Origin: Planctomycetota bacterium
Lineage (GTDB): Bacteria; Planctomycetota; MHYJ01; JACQXL01; JACQZI01
Length of the DNA stretch: 63,097 nucleotides
Assembly (NCBI GenBank): GCA_016207825.1
Contig: JACQZI010000039.1
Location: forward strand, 1-63,097
Direction of reading: 5' to 3'
This document shows, piece after piece, positions 61,304 to 63,097 of the stretch. The position numbers and the translations under genes were made by a program. The notes under the pieces were generated by a model, which saw nothing but the letters and a program-made list of their open reading frames with translations, was not told the origin of the DNA and ran no database searches. Positions within the stretch are counted from its first letter, which is position 1; each line of letters starts with the position of its first letter.

Positions 61304-63097
61304 TTACTCTCCTGTTGCTCTTTCAATTGATTCAAAACCCTTTTTGATAGCATTAATTACTTCTTGATTATTCCTAAGCCCACGTGGTAGCCAATCAAGA
61401 GCTTCTTGTAATGTATTAAAACTCCGATATATTTTTTCCCCGCCTTTAAGTATCAAATGCAAGTGAAATCCATAGCCACGGGTTACTGCGACTACTATTT
61501 TGTCGTAGGCTTTTGATAGTCCAATTGTTTTAGTAAATATGTTCTCGGCGCCAGATGGCAGAGGTAATCTTGCAAATCCGGCGTTGCCGAGTTGCACAAC
61601 CCAGTTCCAAATTCCGCTCACTGCATTTGCAGCTTTTCCCGCTATAGCTGCAGCCGCTTGTGCTAATTCTTTGGCTTTAACGGCGACTGTAGTTGCAACA
61701 GTAGTCACAATAGGTTGAGCAGCTACATATGTTCCAGCGGCTGACCCTCCATATATAGCTCCCGTTATAACCACTGCGCCACCACATGGAATACCAACAT
61801 ATTTCATCATGAAATCAAGAACATCATCATATTGATCATAATCAGATGGTTGTATTATGGTGCTGGGGTGCGGACGACCTTCATTTTCAAGCACAATAGC
61901 GTATTGCATTCTTATCGAAACTTTAAAGGCATCACCAGGTTTAATAATCCCCTGGGCAAGTCGTGCTGGTGAGTAAGTTACATTTCGCCCTTCAGCCCTA
62001 ATTATTAAGAAAGATTCTAATGTTATATATGCTTGAGCTAGTAAATCCTTTAAACTTTCAATCGTATCGCCATACTCTGCCACATAAACATTTCCTTCCT
62101 CGTTAGGACTAGATTTCCATAATCCAAAAGGATCTAAGAAATTCACCGGATTGTTAATTACATACGCATATAGGTTCATTCCATCACTGTATCCCATCGG
62201 ATCTCTGGCGAGGAACCGACCTAATGCAGGTGAATAGTATCTGGCGCGATAATAATATAACCCGATTTCCGCATCCCATTCTCTACCAGTATACAGATAA
62301 CTATCACCAATTGCGGATTGTTGTAATGGATTTCCAGAACCATCAAATATGCTTACTTTTCCATACGGATCGTAAATATACTTCTCCACAATAACGCCAC
62401 TGCTATTCGTCACAGCATAGATTGAACCCTGAGTATTCTCATGGAAATAATAGGTGTTGCTGTTTCGTTCCATGGTCAGGAGTTCGTCTATGCCATTACC
62501 ATGCACATAGGTTGCCAAGAGAGTGTCCGAACCGTTGCGTTCTTCTATAACCCTTCCCCCATCTAAGTAGTATTTAGTTGTTTGTTGTTGGTTGTTAGTC
62601 TTGGAAATCCTCCTGCCAAGCGCATCATACTTGAACGAAGCAATTAACTCGTTATCGCTCTTACGGCGAACTTCTACTAAGCGATTAGCATAATCATACG
62701 CATATAAATTAGCCCCATCGTCTTTCAGGTTTCCGTTTGCGTCATAGGATAGGGATTGTGAGTCTATCTGGTAATATTGGTTAAGGGCATTCGTGGAATA
62801 GTTCTTGGTTACCGGATTCTGACCCCAAACCGTTGTTACCAAAGATTCACGATTCCCAACTCCGTCAAAGTTGTATTCTTCCTTTTTCTCCCAAGTCGTA
62901 TAATCCGCATATTCTGAAGTTGATGCAAGATTCGTAACGCCATACTTAACTCCGACCAAGCGGTAAATGGAATCAAGATTATAGGCATCGCCTTTGTTTT
63001 CGTGCGTACGCTTTTCGTATTTCTTGTTGTCTTCTTTATCGTAGGCATACTCGAAGCCAGCGATAACAGATGGCGGATTGGAGATTGTAACATGGGA
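61304..63097 (-). CDS. Rhs module 1: Rhs protein with variable tip (5' part off the window)
   Basis: The frame is open to base 63097, so the N-terminal part is outside the window and this may be the one full-length Rhs gene of the array. The core (VIAGFEYAYDKEDNKKYEKR, then RRISKTNNQQQTTKYYLDGG) ends at GRFLARDPMGYSDGMNLYAY and NFLDPFGL. The tip is about 265 residues: a LysM-like stretch (VYVAEYGDTIESL), an Ala/Gly-rich membrane-like segment (GGAVVITGAIYGGSAAG), and the end HLHLILKGGEKIYRSFNTLQ. I do not recognise a toxin family. The DNA of its core is nearly identical to that of module 2. Confidence 0.75.
   Translation of the reverse strand, partial: SHVTISNPPSVIAGFEYAYDKEDNKKYEKRTHENKGDAYNLDSIYRLVGVKYGVTNLASTSEYADYTTWEKKEEYNFDGVGNRESLVTTVWGQNPVTKNYSTNALNQYYQIDSQSLSYDANGNLKDDGANLYAYDYANRLVEVRRKSDNELIASFKYDALGRRISKTNNQQQTTKYYLDGGRVIEERNGSDTLLATYVHGNGIDELLTMERNSNTYYFHENTQGSIYAVTNSSGVIVEKYIYDPYGKVSIFDGSGNPLQQSAIGDSYLYTGREWDAEIGLYYYRARYYSPALGRFLARDPMGYSDGMNLYAYVINNPVNFLDPFGLWKSSPNEEGNVYVAEYGDTIESLKDLLAQAYITLESFLIIRAEGRNVTYSPARLAQGIIKPGDAFKVSIRMQYAIVLENEGRPHPSTIIQPSDYDQYDDVLDFMMKYVGIPCGGAVVITGAIYGGSAAGTYVAAQPIVTTVATTVAVKAKELAQAAAAIAGKAANAVSGIWNWVVQLGNAGFARLPLPSGAENIFTKTIGLSKAYDKIVVAVTRGYGFHLHLILKGGEKIYRSFNTLQEALDWLPRGLRNNQEVINAIKKGFESIERATGE

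Overview
The window comes from a bacterium with moderate G+C. Several traits point to an uncultured anaerobe of the Planctomycetota or a neighbouring lineage: many secreted or lipid-anchored HEAT, PDZ and repeat proteins, a Ser/Thr protein kinase, an HspR-like regulator next to dnaK, two [NiFe]-hydrogenase operons, and several strong promoters lying almost on top of their start codons. The phylum is an inference; no rRNA or tRNA gene is visible. Both window edges cut a gene: a secreted Ig-like repeat protein on the left and an Rhs protein on the right.

Left part (1-6.5 kb): a lone response regulator; an orphan small-RNA candidate with its own promoter and terminator; a membrane-protease group (M48 peptidase, LemA, zinc-ribbon protein); a secreted seven-repeat protein; and a CPBP protease. 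Energy block 1 (6.6-13.1 kb, minus strand) is a six-gene energy-converting hydrogenase operon in Ech order A-B-C-D-E-F. Its D subunit is fused to a complete GltD-like FAD/NAD(P)H oxidoreductase. From 13.4 to 21.4 kb lie a kinase, a YgiQ radical-SAM protein, a modified cyclophilin, HEAT proteins and a DUF502 protein. Energy block 2 (21.6-26.0 kb, plus strand) is hydBGDA, a cytoplasmic group 3b NADP-linked (sulf)hydrogenase, with its maturation protease. Together the two blocks suggest H2 and NAD(P)H exchange between a membrane ion-pumping enzyme and a soluble one.

Middle part (26-47 kb): a beta-helix carbohydrate-active protein, a large HEAT lipoprotein, hspR-dnaK, and a 10-unit 22-bp minisatellite. 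Then comes a minus-strand run with a cyclase-family hydrolase, a DUF35/thiolase pair separated by a 12-repeat lipoprotein, and an HtrA protease paired with a pseudo-protease. purF, a DMT protein, a RimK-type ligase and small lipoproteins follow.

Right part (47.7-54 kb): a probable operon truA-cvpA-glycosyltransferase-phosphoesterase-hpf-ptsN-HPr-ptsI, which is a regulatory PTS without a sugar permease. A 1.4-kb non-coding stretch follows, with more 22-bp repeats in the opposite orientation. From 55.3 kb to the right edge is an array of four progressively shorter Rhs core modules, three of them each followed by a small candidate immunity gene. The third pair looks like the myxobacterial SitA6/SitI6 toxin-immunity pair carried on an Rhs scaffold. 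This polymorphic-toxin array, the EchD-GltD fusion, the orphan RNA and the inverted minisatellite pair are the features most worth following up.
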